Position numbers and translations under genes: made by a program
From: Variovorax sp. E3
Lineage (GTDB): Bacteria > Pseudomonadota > Gammaproteobacteria > Burkholderiales > Burkholderiaceae_C
NCBI RefSeq assembly: GCF_016082275.1
Contig: NZ_MOWM01000054.1
Coordinates: 1-44,027 of the forward strand
Reading direction: 5' to 3'
Length of the DNA: 44,027 bases
Part shown: positions 1 through 8,363 of the stretch, piece by piece
Position numbering within the stretch: position 1 is the first letter of the stretch
How the letters are laid out: every line of letters starts with the position of its first letter
Notes under the pieces: generated by a model
The model's database searches: none
What the model was told of the DNA's origin: nothing
The model's input: the letters and a program-made list of their open reading frames with translations, nothing else

Positions 1-38
1 AGCGACGGCAATTGATACGCCGCCAGCCCCCACCCCTA

Positions 39-59
39 CCCTCCCCCAGCGGGGGAGGG
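39..59. repeat. GC-rich palindromic hairpin downstream of the DHA2 exporter
   Basis: A 9-bp perfect inverted repeat, CCCTCCCCC (39-47) and GGGGGAGGG (51-59), surrounds a 3-base loop. It lies 13 bases beyond the stop codon of the exporter gene. No T-tract follows on either strand, so it is either a weak terminator or a copy of the short C/G palindromes scattered between genes in this bacterial group. The latter is my recollection, not something one copy can show. Confidence 0.5.
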
Positions 60-72
60 AGAACCTCAAAAA

Positions 73-1605
73 TCAATGCGGGACTTCAGCCGGCCCTGAA
101 GCCGCCCCGCTGCGTTTCGGACTCCGAATCAACAGCAGCAGCGGAATCGCCAGCACCGTGATCACCATCATGATCGCGAAGTCGTCCAGGTAGCCGATCA
201 GCGCGCCCTGCCGCGTCACCTCCGCATTGAGCAGCGCCAGCCCGGTCATCGTGTCCGGCGACATCATCTGCGGCAGCGTCGACAGCGCCTGGTTGCCCGG
301 CGCCACCGTCGACGCAATCTGCGCATGCGCCTTGCTCGAGCCTTCGGTCAGCAGCGCCTGCACGATCGAGATGCCCACGCTGCTGCCGATGTTGCGCAGC
401 AGGCTGAAGATGGGCGTGCCCTGGTTGCGCAGCCGCGGCGCCAGCGTGGCGAAGGTGGCGGTCGACAGCGGCACGAAAGTGAAGCCGATGCCCAGCCCCT
501 GGATGAAGCCCGACACCACGATCAGGCTGCTGTCCATCTGCAGCGTGAGCCGCGTCATTTGATAGAGCGAGAACGCCGTGAGGCTGAAGCCCACGGCCAT
601 GATGGCGCGCACGTCCACCTTCTGCACCAGCCGCCCGACGATGATCATCGCGATCATGGTGCCCACGCCGCGCGGCGCCGTCACCTCCCCGGTGTAGACC
701 ACCGGATAGCCCATCAGGCCCTGCAGGAAGTTGGGCAAGAGCGCCATCGTCGCGAACAAAATCATGCCGACGATGAAAGCGAACAACAGCCCGGTGACGA
801 AGTTGCGGTCTTTCAGCAGGTCGCGGTCGAAGAACGACACGCCCTGCACCGTCCACGTGTGCACCACGAAGAAGCCGAAGGCCACCAGCGCGGCGGCGGC
901 TTCGAGCTTGATTTCCCACGAGTCGAACCAGTCGAGCTGCTCGCCCCGGTCCAAAAACAGCTGCAGCATGCCGATGGCCAGGCTCAGCGTGACGAAGCCG
1001 AAGATGTCGAGCTTCTCGCCCTGCGGCCGGCTCTCGGGCAAGTAGCGCGCAATGCCCCAGAACGCGAAAATGCCCACCGGCAGGTTGATGAAGAACACCC
1101 AGCGCCAGTCGAAGTTCTCGGTGAGCCAGCCGCCCAGGAGCGGCCCGAGGATGGGCCCGACCATGATGCCCGCGCCCCAGATCGCCATGGCCTGGCCGAC
1201 CTTCTCGCGCGGGTTGATGTCCAGCAGCACCGCCTGCGACAGCGGCACCAGCGCCGCGCCGAAAATGCCCTGCAGCAGCCGCGCGGCCACGATGCCGACC
1301 AGCGACGTGGCCAGCCCGCACAGCGCCGACGCCACCGTGAAACCGATCACCGAGATAATGAACACGCGCCGCCGCCCCCAGTGGCCGCACAGCCACCCGG
1401 TCAGCGGCAGCGCGATGGCCGAGGCCACGATGTAGGAGGTCAGCACCCAGGTGATCTGGTCCTGCGAGGCCTGCAGGCTGCCCTGCATGTGCGGCAGCGC
1501 CACGTTGGCGATGGTGGTGTCCAGCGCCTGCATGATGGTCGCCAGCATGATCGAGATGGTGATCATCCCGCGGTGCGGCACCTTGGTTCCGGGTGCGACG
1601 CTCAT
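73..1605 (-). CDS. DHA2-family multidrug MFS transporter (EmrB/QacA-like)
   Basis: A 510-residue inner-membrane proton/drug antiporter of the 14-helix DHA2 family. The first helix region begins near residue 12 (ITISIMLATIMQALDTTIAN), which is the classic EmrB motif with the acidic residue in helix 1. GWLCGHWGRRR near residue 60 is the MFS motif A loop, and GPILGPLLGGWL near 150 is the antiporter motif C. The reading frame stays open upstream, but the ATG at 1605 is chosen because it gives a normal N-terminus and overlaps the MarR stop by four bases, typical of translational coupling. No EmrA-type membrane fusion protein is adjacent, so export is either to the periplasm or uses a partner elsewhere. 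The paired MarR gene probably represses it. Family assignment is firm; the substrate is unknown. Confidence 0.9.
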   Translation of the reverse strand: MSVAPGTKVPHRGMITISIMLATIMQALDTTIANVALPHMQGSLQASQDQITWVLTSYIVASAIALPLTGWLCGHWGRRRVFIISVIGFTVASALCGLATSLVGIVAARLLQGIFGAALVPLSQAVLLDINPREKVGQAMAIWGAGIMVGPILGPLLGGWLTENFDWRWVFFINLPVGIFAFWGIARYLPESRPQGEKLDIFGFVTLSLAIGMLQLFLDRGEQLDWFDSWEIKLEAAAALVAFGFFVVHTWTVQGVSFFDRDLLKDRNFVTGLLFAFIVGMILFATMALLPNFLQGLMGYPVVYTGEVTAPRGVGTMIAMIIVGRLVQKVDVRAIMAVGFSLTAFSLYQMTRLTLQMDSSLIVVSGFIQGLGIGFTFVPLSTATFATLAPRLRNQGTPIFSLLRNIGSSVGISIVQALLTEGSSKAHAQIASTVAPGNQALSTLPQMMSPDTMTGLALLNAEVTRQGALIGYLDDFAIMMVITVLAIPLLLLIRSPKRSGAASGPAEVPH

Positions 1606-2075
1606 GGCTTCTTCTTTTCCTCGCCGGGCGAGGTGATGTCGATCAGGCTCTCGCGCACCCGCGTCAGCAGGCTCAGCAGTTGCGCGCGCTCGGCCTGCGA
1701 CAGCACGGTCATCACGCGGGCGTTGAGCCCGTCGCTGATGCTCAGCGCGCCGTCGAGCGCTTTCTCGGCGCTGGGCTCCAGGTGGATCTTGTTGACGCGG
1801 CGGTCGGTGGCGCTGGGTTCGCGGCGGATCCAGCCGGCCGCGGCCATGCGGTCGCACAGCCCGGCCACGGCCATGGGCGTGAGGTCCAGGCGCTGCGCCA
1901 GTTCGGCCTGCGACAGCGGCTCGTCTTCGTCGTGCATGGCCAGCGCGCCGAGCAGGCGGCACTGGGCGCTGGTCAGGCCGATGCGCTCGCGCGCCAGGCG
2001 GTCGAACTCTTCGCTGTAGAGCTTGCCCACGCTCTTGACGAGAAAACCGAAGCGCTGGGTGAAGTCCCTTTTCAT
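1602..2075 (-). CDS. MarR-family transcriptional regulator
   Basis: A 157-residue winged-helix repressor. The helix-turn-helix covers about residues 54-80 (LSQAELAQRLDLTPMAVAGL), followed by the wing with the MarR signature DRRVNKIHL near 90-98. The C-terminal helix forms the dimer interface in this family. The gene is directly upstream of, and overlaps, the DHA2 exporter, the usual layout for a drug-sensing repressor that controls its own operon. No Shine-Dalgarno sequence precedes the ATG. Instead a GATAAT -10-like hexamer (2086-2091, minus strand) lies 10 bases upstream, so the transcript may be nearly leaderless. Palindromes at 2063-2093 are candidate operators. The inducer is unknown. 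Confidence 0.9.
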   Translation of the reverse strand: MKRDFTQRFGFLVKSVGKLYSEEFDRLARERIGLTSAQCRLLGALAMHDEDEPLSQAELAQRLDLTPMAVAGLCDRMAAAGWIRREPSATDRRVNKIHLEPSAEKALDGALSISDGLNARVMTVLSQAERAQLLSLLTRVRESLIDITSPGEEKKKP

Positions 2076-2093
2076 AAGGGACTAGATTATCTA
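2063..2093 (-). promoter_or_regulatory. Putative MarR operator and start-codon hairpin
   Basis: Two palindromes abut here. TAGATTATCTA (2083-2093) is a perfect 5+1+5 palindrome and contains a GATAAT -10-like hexamer on the minus strand. AGTCCCTT (2063-2070) and AAGGGACT (2076-2083) form a perfect 8-bp inverted repeat whose 5-base loop holds the MarR start codon. Repressor binding at either would block initiation of the marR-exporter operon. The hairpin could also act in the RNA. Function is inferred from position and symmetry. Confidence 0.5.
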
Positions 2094-2101
2094 CATGTTT
2101 A

Positions 2102-3280
2102 TTAGTTTGGCGTTAGCACCGCGGACGGCACCCTGAGCGGACGGAAAAACGCCCTCAGTTCCTGCGCCAGAAGTTCGGGCTGCTCCATGGCCGCGAAATG
2201 CCCGCCCTTGGGCATCGTCGTCCAGCGTGCGACGTTGTAGCCGCGCTCCACCCAGGAGCGCGGCGGCATCGGCAACTCGTGCGGGAACTGCGCCACGCCG
2301 AGCGGCGGCGCCACGGTTTCGCCGCGTTGCAGATGCACGGGATGCAAACTGTTCTCCCGATACAAGCGCAGCGTTGCATCGGCCGTGCCGCTGAACCAGT
2401 AGAGACAGACGTTGGTCAGCAACGCATCGAGGCCGAGCAGTTGCACGACGTCGCCGTCGCAGTCGCTCCAGGCCTGGAATTTCTCAAGCATCCACGCTGC
2501 CAGCGCGACCGGCGAATCCATCAGGCCATACGCGAGCGACAAGGGCTTGGTGGCCTGGATGTGGCTGTAGGCACCCTCCGCCTTGGCCCAGGCCTCGATG
2601 CCGGAGAGAAAAGCTTGTTCTTCCGCGCTGATCGGCGGCAGCCCCTCGCCCAATGGAGGTCGATAGCTGCCGGGAATGAAGTTGAGATGCAACCCCGCCA
2701 CCCGCTGCGGATAGCGTTGCGCCAGCCACGTCGACACGCTCGCGCCCCAGTCTCCGCCCTGCGCCCCATAGCGCGCATAGCCCAGCCCTGCCATCAGTTC
2801 CGCCCAAAGCGCGGCGATGCGATGCGGCCCGAAACCCGGCCGATCCGGCGCTTGGGAAAAGCCGTAGCCCGGCAGCGACGGCACGACCACGTGAAAAGCG
2901 TCGGCGGGATCCGCGCCGTGTGCGCCCGGGTCGGCGAGCAGCGGAACAATGCGCGCCATTTCGGCAAACGAGCCCGGCCATCCGTGAGTGATGACCAAGG
3001 GCAGCGGGTCCGGGCCATGGCCGCGCTGGTGGACGAAGTGGATGTTCAGTCCGTCGATCTCCGCGAGGAATTGAGGCAACGCGTTGAGTCGCGCTTGCTG
3101 CGCGCTCCAATCGAAGTCTTCGATCCAGTGGTGCGCCACACGCTGCATGAACGCAAGGCTCGTGCCCTCGTGCCAGTCCGATGCATGCATTGCGGCGGGC
3201 CAACGCGTGGCGCGGACGCGCTGACGCAGATCGTCGACGCGCGCCGGATCGATGTCGATGGCGAAGGGACGTGCCTGCAC
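2102..3280 (-). CDS. Epoxide hydrolase family protein (alpha/beta hydrolase)
   Basis: A 392-residue protein with the architecture of microsomal-type epoxide hydrolases: an N-terminal EHN domain (about residues 4-110) leading into an alpha/beta-hydrolase fold. HGWPGS (99-104) supplies the oxyanion hole. GGDWG places the nucleophile at Asp177, and KGGHFAA near residue 366 carries the catalytic His. Such enzymes add water to epoxides through an alkyl-enzyme ester. The start is a GTG at 3280, two bases after the position where the CorA stop should be, so translation is probably coupled. Because CorA has lost its stop by an apparent one-base deletion, the CorA frame currently runs on through this gene out of frame. 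The substrate is unknown. Confidence 0.85.
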   Translation of the reverse strand: MQARPFAIDIDPARVDDLRQRVRATRWPAAMHASDWHEGTSLAFMQRVAHHWIEDFDWSAQQARLNALPQFLAEIDGLNIHFVHQRGHGPDPLPLVITHGWPGSFAEMARIVPLLADPGAHGADPADAFHVVVPSLPGYGFSQAPDRPGFGPHRIAALWAELMAGLGYARYGAQGGDWGASVSTWLAQRYPQRVAGLHLNFIPGSYRPPLGEGLPPISAEEQAFLSGIEAWAKAEGAYSHIQATKPLSLAYGLMDSPVALAAWMLEKFQAWSDCDGDVVQLLGLDALLTNVCLYWFSGTADATLRLYRENSLHPVHLQRGETVAPPLGVAQFPHELPMPPRSWVERGYNVARWTTMPKGGHFAAMEQPELLAQELRAFFRPLRVPSAVLTPN

Positions 3281-3282
3281 GG

Positions 3283-4259
3283 TCAGAGCAGCCGGCCTTG
3301 CGAAACCGGTAATACAGGTAGCCGCAGGTGGTGACGATCAGGCCGAGCGCCACCGCGTAGCCGTAGCGGAATTTCAGCTCCGGCATGTTCTCGAAGTTCA
3401 TGCCCCAGATGCCGGCGAACGCGGTGCACACCGCGAAGATGCTGGCCCAGGCCGCGAGGCGCTTGGTCACTTCGCTCTCTTCGATGGTGACCATCGACAG
3501 GTTCACCTGGATCGCCGTGGCAATGGTGTCGCGCACCGCGTCGATCGAGCCGTTGATGCGCCCCAGGTGGTCGCCCACGTCGCGAAAGTACTCCTGCGAG
3601 CTCATGCAGATCTGCGGCACGCGGCCGCCGTGCATCTTGCCGGCCGCCTCCAGCAACGGCGCCACCGCGCGCTTGAGCACCATGCTGCGCCGCTTCAGGT
3701 CGTAGAGCTGCTTGATCTTGTCGCGCGCCGCGCCGCCCTGGCCGAAGATCTGCTGCTCGATGGCCTCGAGCTCGACCTCCAGCGCGTCGATCACCGGAAA
3801 GTAGCGGTCGACCACCGCGTCCATCAGCGCATACAGCACGAAGCCCGCGCCGTTGCGCAGCAGCTCGGGCTCGCGCTCGCAGCGCTCCCGCACGCCCAGA
3901 AAGCCCTGCCGGCTGCGGTTGCGCACCGACAGCACGTAGTTGGCGCCGACGAACACGTCGACCTCGCCCACGTTCGTGCAGTGCTCGCCTTCGGGCGAAG
4001 GCTCGACCAGGTGCATGACCACGAAGAGCGAGTCGCCGTATTCCTCGACCTTGGGGCGCTGGTGGCCGTGGTGGGCGTCTTCCACGGCCAGCGGGTGCAG
4101 GCCGAACTCCTTCTGCATCTCGCTGAGTTCGGCGTCGGAGGCATCGCTCAGCGCCACCCAGACGAAGCAGCCCGGGCGGGAGATGTAGTCGCTGATGTCC
4201 TCGACCGAGATGTCGGCGAGCTTGGCACCGTTTTCGTAGGCTACGCAGTTGATCAGCAT
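3283..4259 (-). CDS. corA: CorA-family magnesium/cobalt channel (stop lost by apparent 1-base deletion)
   Basis: An inner-membrane divalent-cation channel of the CorA family, about 325 residues once repaired. The N-terminal cytoplasmic domain contains VEDAHHGHQRPKVEEYGD near residue 60, as in CorA. Two C-terminal helices flank the selectivity motif GMNFENMPEL, which is a GMN signature. After YYRFRKAG the frame should end with Trp-Leu-stop. Adding one C on the plus strand near 3289-3290 restores GGC TGG CTC TGA, putting the stop at 3283-3285. As read, the frame instead continues about 800 bases through the epoxide hydrolase gene in the wrong frame. I regard this as one of a series of single-base losses in this sequence. 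The gene lies 16 bases downstream of the unknown protein at 4276-4890. Confidence 0.85.
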
Positions 4260-4275
4260 CGGTGCATGTCCATGG

Positions 4276-4890
4276 TCAATCGTCGGAGGCGGTCGCGGCC
4301 AGTTGGCTGGTGGCGGCCAGCGACGCCTCGATGGCGTGCGTCTCGCTCCTGAGCAGCGCGAGCCCCTTCTCGGCGAACGCGGCGTGGCTCACAAGGTCGG
4401 CCCACAGGCTCGTCGCGGCTTCGGAGCAGGTGAGCGACGCGAAGCGGATGCGGCCCTTCGCCAGCTCGACGAAGCGCTGCTCGCGCAAAGGGTCGGCCCG
4501 GTCCCACGCGCCGCCGATGAGCACGCGCTTGCCGCGCTTGATGCGGGGTTCGCGCTCGGCAAAGAAGGGCAGCTTGGCCGAAACCCAACCGGCCATGCCG
4601 CTGGTCAGTGCGGTGTCGAAGGCGGACGGGGCGGTGTGCGCCTTGGCAAACTCGCGCAGGGTGCCGAGGGTGTAGAGCAATGGGTCCTTGGACCCCGCCG
4701 CGCCGTCGTCCACGGGCCGGATGACCGACGGGGCGTTGCCCGGTCGTCCTTGCGGCCCCTTCGGCTTGCGCAGGTCCGCCAGCTGGGCCGGCGACATGCA
4801 CAGATACAGCGCCGCGAGTTCGGCGGGCAAGGTGGCGGCGTCCGGCAGCGCGTGCGCTTCAGGGCCTTTGAATTCATCCAGCTGGGCCAT
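4276..4890 (-). CDS. Hypothetical protein, upstream of corA
   Basis: A 204-residue soluble protein I do not recognise. There is no signal peptide or membrane segment. Residues 18-45 (PAELAALYLCMSPAQLADLR) resemble the short MerR/AlpA-like segment that names a stepwise helix and is followed by a basic, proline-rich stretch, so a nucleic-acid-binding or adaptor role is conceivable. The remainder is rich in Ala, Arg and Lys, with basic clusters such as RIKRGKR near 120. The frame is open further upstream, but the ATG at 4890 gives the first plausible protein; the sequence before it is low-complexity Arg/Pro. It shares strand and close spacing with corA and may be cotranscribed. Confidence 0.6.
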   Translation of the reverse strand: MAQLDEFKGPEAHALPDAATLPAELAALYLCMSPAQLADLRKPKGPQGRPGNAPSVIRPVDDGAAGSKDPLLYTLGTLREFAKAHTAPSAFDTALTSGMAGWVSAKLPFFAEREPRIKRGKRVLIGGAWDRADPLREQRFVELAKGRIRFASLTCSEAATSLWADLVSHAAFAEKGLALLRSETHAIEASLAATSQLAATASDD

Positions 4891-4961
4891 GGGCGCCTTG
4901 TTCTTCACGCGGGGTTTGCGCCTCGCGATTTTAGAGCGGCGGTTGCGCGGTGACGGGGCCG

Positions 4962-4991
4962 AATGCCGGGGAGCCTGGCGCCCTCGGCATT
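4962..4991 (-). terminator. Possible hairpin terminator after the porin gene
   Basis: AATGCCG (4962-4968) and CGGCATT (4985-4991) pair, with extra G/C pairing inside the loop. It lies in the 186-base gap between the porin stop and the next gene on the same strand. There is no T-run after it, so evidence for intrinsic termination is weak. Confidence 0.25.
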
Positions 4992-5076
4992 GCCCTGCCA
5001 CGGACGAAGGAGGAGGTCCGGGCCCTGGCTCTTCCTGCCGAGGGAACACCGGCAACAACCTGCCGGCCCCTCGCGA

Positions 5077-6138
5077 CTAGAACGCGTGGCGGATCCCGAA
5101 CTCGATTCCCTTGGCGGTACCTCCGGGACCATTCAGGCCCGTGGCGCTCAGGCCGAAACCGTAGACCGAAATATCTGACGCGCCCTTGTTGGTCACGCGC
5201 GCATAGGTGCCGTAGAGCTGCGTGCGCTTGGACAGGTTGTGGTCGTAGCCGACGACCAGCTTGCGATAGTCGTTCGGACTCTTCTTGCGGTCGTAGCTGC
5301 TGAAGGCCGCGCGCAGTTCGCCGGCGCCCACAGGCACCGTGGCCCCGAGCAGCCACCCCAATTGCCTGTTGACGATCGGCCCGGAAATCGCCTTCTCGTG
5401 GGCCACGGCGAACAGCAGCTTCGCCACGCCGAAGTTGTACGAGGCACCCAGGTTGCGGGCCGTCAGGCCACCACTGGCTGCGCCGACACCCGTCGCGTGC
5501 TTGCCGGCAGCCACGGCCACGTTCAGCTTGCCGTTGGCGTAACCCAGGCGAAACCCGTTGTAGTTGCCCGCCTTGGACTTGACGTCCGGCGCGTTCTCCG
5601 CGAAGGCGTGTTGAAACTGCCCGTAGAAGCCGCCGAGGTTGGCGGGAAGGAAGTAGCCGACAGTGTTGCTGTTGCGCAGAAACCGTCCTCCGTTGACGCC
5701 ACCTGGTGCATTGCCCAGTTGCGCGGCGAGCTCGTTGCCGCCGACACCGTTGCCGCCCGGGTCGAACAGCGTGGTGTTCCAGAAGGTCGGCGCGACATCG
5801 CGCCCGAGACGGACTTCGCCGAACTTGCCGGACAGGCTGACGGTCGAGCGCCGCGCGAAGTTGTACGCGGAGGTCTGGTCCGCGCCCATGCCCACGTCGT
5901 TGTGAAGCTGTCCCTCCAGATGAAAGCTGGCGGCAAGCCCTCCACCCAGATCCTCCGTGCCGCGAAAGCCCAGGCGGCTGTGACTCTGGCTGCTGTGAGT
6001 CAGCCCGGTCTTGTGCCCGTTGCTGCCCGATATGCGGGCAACGCCGACGTCGAGAACGCCGAACACCGCAACCGAGGACTGGGCCGCCGTCAGGCCGGGC
6101 AAGCCCAGCACCGCCAGGGCGATCAGGGGAGTTTTCAT
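5077..6138 (-). CDS. Gram-negative porin (betaproteobacterial OmpC/PhoE-like)
   Basis: A 353-residue outer-membrane diffusion channel. A signal peptide (MKTPLIALAVLGLPGLTAAQ) is followed by the typical first strand SSVAVFGVLDVGV and the LGFRGTEDLGGGL segment of betaproteobacterial trimeric porins. The protein ends IEFGIRHAF with a terminal Phe, the outer-membrane insertion signal. The start at 6138 is preferred over the ATG at 6147 because the AGGAG ribosome site is 9 bases from 6138 but abuts 6147. A GGTATACC operator-like site sits just upstream, the same element found before the tctC, VOC and hydrolase units. The porin is therefore likely to admit the compound that the neighbouring catabolic genes degrade. 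Family assignment is firm; specificity is inferred from context. Confidence 0.92.
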   Translation of the reverse strand: MKTPLIALAVLGLPGLTAAQSSVAVFGVLDVGVARISGSNGHKTGLTHSSQSHSRLGFRGTEDLGGGLAASFHLEGQLHNDVGMGADQTSAYNFARRSTVSLSGKFGEVRLGRDVAPTFWNTTLFDPGGNGVGGNELAAQLGNAPGGVNGGRFLRNSNTVGYFLPANLGGFYGQFQHAFAENAPDVKSKAGNYNGFRLGYANGKLNVAVAAGKHATGVGAASGGLTARNLGASYNFGVAKLLFAVAHEKAISGPIVNRQLGWLLGATVPVGAGELRAAFSSYDRKKSPNDYRKLVVGYDHNLSKRTQLYGTYARVTNKGASDISVYGFGLSATGLNGPGGTAKGIEFGIRHAF

Positions 6139-6158
6139 CTTTCGCATCTCCTAATAAT

Positions 6159-6173
6159 TTTTGGTATACCCAA
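6159..6173. promoter_or_regulatory. GGTATACC operator-like site, porin promoter
   Basis: TTGGTATACCCAA (6161-6173) contains the full GGTATACC core with one extra C breaking the flanking symmetry. It lies 22 bases upstream of the porin start. It is the weakest of four matches in this cluster. The TGGTATACCA form fits the operators known for FCD-type GntR regulators. Confidence 0.6.
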
Positions 6174-6390
6174 GAAACATTAAAAATACCGGGCGCAATG
6201 TATTGGATCCCGAGACTGACCGCAAGAGGTTTCGTGTTCGCAGGGGAAAACGCTTGCCGGCGGTGTGGATGTTTCGCGGCGCGAACGCCCGGCGGGAGTG
6301 GGGAGCGCAGCCCCCCGGGAATCTCGTGCGCCCCGAGGAAACACCTACCCGAAGCAAAAGTCCGTCAGTTTTGGTATTTTTAAATGTATA

Positions 6391-6404
6391 TTTGGTATAC
6401 CAAT
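6391..6404. promoter_or_regulatory. GGTATACC operator-like site, tctC-FAH-VOC promoter
   Basis: A perfect 12-bp palindrome TTGGTATACCAA (6392-6403) lies 17 bases before the start of the receptor gene, directly ahead of its ribosome-binding site. A second, partial TTTTGGTATTT half-site lies at 6369-6379. A repressor bound here would sit over the transcription start or early leader. Confidence 0.7.
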
Positions 6405-6420
6405 AAACGAAGGAAGAGAA

Positions 6421-7380
6421 ATGCACATGTTTCGTCGCGTCGTCGGTCTTGCTGTTGCTGCGATTTCCCTGAGCGCGGGGGCACAGACCTGGCCCCAGCG
6501 CCCCGTCACCATCGTCGTGCCGTATGGCGCGGGTGGAAATTCGGACCTGATTGCGCGGCTGACGGCGGCGCACCTCGCCCCGGCCCTGGGACAGCCGGTC
6601 GTGGTCGAGAACCGGCCTGGAGCCGCGGGCCTGGTGGCGGCCAAGTACGTGGCCGATGCACACCCCGACGGCTACACCTTGTTGATGGGCACGGCCTCCC
6701 AGCTCGTCACCGCGCCCTTCATCAATGCCAACATCGCGATCGACCCGGTCAAGAGCTTCGAGCCCGTCGTCAAGATCGGCGACAACGCCTTCATCCTTGC
6801 CGTGCGGCCGCAACTCGCGGTGCGCAACCTGGCCGAGTTCGTGAGCTACGCCAAGACCAACAAGGCCTCCTACGGAAGCGGCGGCATCGGCGGCATCACC
6901 CATCTGGCCAGCTATCTGTTCGCGCGCAATGCGGGCGTCGAGATGCTGCACGTGCCCTACAAGGGCGGGGCCTCCGCAGTCTCCGACCTGATCGGCGGCC
7001 AGATCGACATGTACTCAGCCAGCCCGTCGGAAATCATTTCCTTGTCGAAGTCCGGCAAGGTGAAGCTGTTGGCCATCTCCAGCAAGAAGCGACTGGAGCA
7101 GTTGCCCAACGTTCCGACGATCGCGGAGACCTATCCCGGCCATGAAGTCGAATCGTGGAACGGCCTGCTGGCGCCAGCGGGCACGCCGCAAGCGGTCCTG
7201 GATCGGGTCGCCTCGGAGGTCATCAAGATGAAAGGCGATGCGCATGTGACGAAGAAACTCGAGGAGGCCGGCATCACGCCCGTCTACCTCAGGGGCCAGG
7301 CGTTCTCTGCCGAGATCCGGCAGCAGACCGCCATGTGGGGACCCGTATTGAAGAACTCAGGTATTCAGGCAAAGGATTGA
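6421..7380 (+). CDS. Tripartite tricarboxylate transporter receptor, Bug/TctC family
   Basis: A 319-residue periplasmic solute-binding protein. The signal peptide ends at about AGAQ (residue 22), followed by the family start WPQRPVTIVVPYGAGGNSDL. ENRPGAAG near residue 70 and HVPYKGG near 180 are signature loops of Bug proteins. The ATG at 6421 follows an AAGGAAGAG ribosome site and a GGTATACC palindrome. It is the first gene of a plus-strand unit with the FAH hydrolase (4-base gap) and VOC protein. No TctA/TctB permease is adjacent, which is common for Bug genes: these genomes carry many receptors and few permeases. It probably binds the carboxylate that the cluster degrades. Confidence 0.92.
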   Translation: MHMFRRVVGLAVAAISLSAGAQTWPQRPVTIVVPYGAGGNSDLIARLTAAHLAPALGQPVVVENRPGAAGLVAAKYVADAHPDGYTLLMGTASQLVTAPFINANIAIDPVKSFEPVVKIGDNAFILAVRPQLAVRNLAEFVSYAKTNKASYGSGGIGGITHLASYLFARNAGVEMLHVPYKGGASAVSDLIGGQIDMYSASPSEIISLSKSGKVKLLAISSKKRLEQLPNVPTIAETYPGHEVESWNGLLAPAGTPQAVLDRVASEVIKMKGDAHVTKKLEEAGITPVYLRGQAFSAEIRQQTAMWGPVLKNSGIQAKD

Positions 7381-7384
7381 TGAC

Positions 7385-8322
7385 ATGAACTGGTTTGGTA
7401 TTGCAACGTACGAGAGTGCCGATGGTTCTCGGCGCATGGGTCTTGTGGTGGACGAAAAGGTCTACGACGCCGAGGCCGCGCTGGCGGCCGTCGCGCCCGC
7501 GATTCGCTTGCCCGCGGGCGGCTTGACCGGGCTGCTGGCCGACTGGCCGGCCTTGCAGGGGCCGCTGCTGGCGGCTTTCGAAACGGCCGCTGGGGCGATC
7601 CTTCGATCGGGGGCGCCGCGGTGCAGGCACGCACCGAGGCACTGGCCGTGCCGTACCAGCCCGGCCGGATCTTTGCGACGGCATCGAACTTCTACGAGCA
7701 TGCGGCGGAAATGGGCACCAAGCTCGCCGCGCGCAGCGAGAGCTCGCCCTACATCTTCATGAAGGCCGAGACGAGCGTCACGCCCACCCGGTCGGCCGTC
7801 GTCATGCCACCGGGCACCGAGCGCCTGGACTGGGAGGTCGAGCTGGCCGTCGTCATCGGGCAAGGCGGGCGGCACATTCCCGCCGCGCGCGCGCACGAGC
7901 ACATCGCCGGCTACATGGTGATCAACGACATCAGCGCGCGCGACCTGAACCGGCGCACCGACTACCCCTTTTCCCACGACTGGTTTCGCGGCAAGAGCTT
8001 CGACACCTTCGCGCCGCTCGGGCCGTGGTTCGTTCCCCGCGACTGCATCGGCGACCCGCAGAAGCTGCGCATGCGCCTGAGCGTCAATGGCGAAACGATG
8101 CAGGACGCCAGCGCCGAAGGCATGATCTTCAACATCGCCGAGCAGATCGAATACCTCTCGGGCATCGTGACGCTGCGCGGCGGCGACCTCATTGCGACCG
8201 GCACGCCGACGGGGGTGGGCATGGGCCGCGGCGTCTACCTGAAGCCGGGCGATGTGATGGTCGCATCCATCGACCAGATCGGCTCCATCGAAAACCACGT
8301 CGTGATGCAGACAGCCTCATGA
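7385..8322 (+). CDS. Fumarylacetoacetate hydrolase family protein (apparent 1-base frameshift)
   Basis: A FAH-superfamily enzyme, about 312 residues after repair. The N-terminal domain (7385 to about 7590) is in one frame and the catalytic domain (from about 7596) in another. Adding one G to the GGGG run at 7592-7595 joins them smoothly. The catalytic part has RIFATASNFYEH, the metal-binding DWEVELAVVIG with its Glu-x-Glu, NDISARDLNRR, and GDLIATGTPTGVG, all classic COG0179 motifs. Members hydrolyse, decarboxylate or hydrate diketo acids from aromatic ring cleavage. It follows the TctC receptor by 4 bases. In this cluster it may act on a ring-cleavage product, but the exact reaction cannot be read from sequence. 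A GTG at 7621 could give a truncated catalytic domain if the frameshift is real. Confidence 0.82.
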
Positions 8323-8363
8323 GCGACGTCACCCTTTCGCATAACAACCTCAAGGAGACTTCC

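Noticed and set aside
325..2019. A 564-codon plus-strand frame opposite the DHA2 and MarR genes
   Set aside because: Low-complexity His/Arg/Gln composition; the minus strand encodes two clear families with coupled starts.
7385..8322. Programmed ribosomal frameshifting at the FAH break
   Set aside because: No slippery heptamer with downstream structure stands out, and eight unrelated genes share the same lesion.
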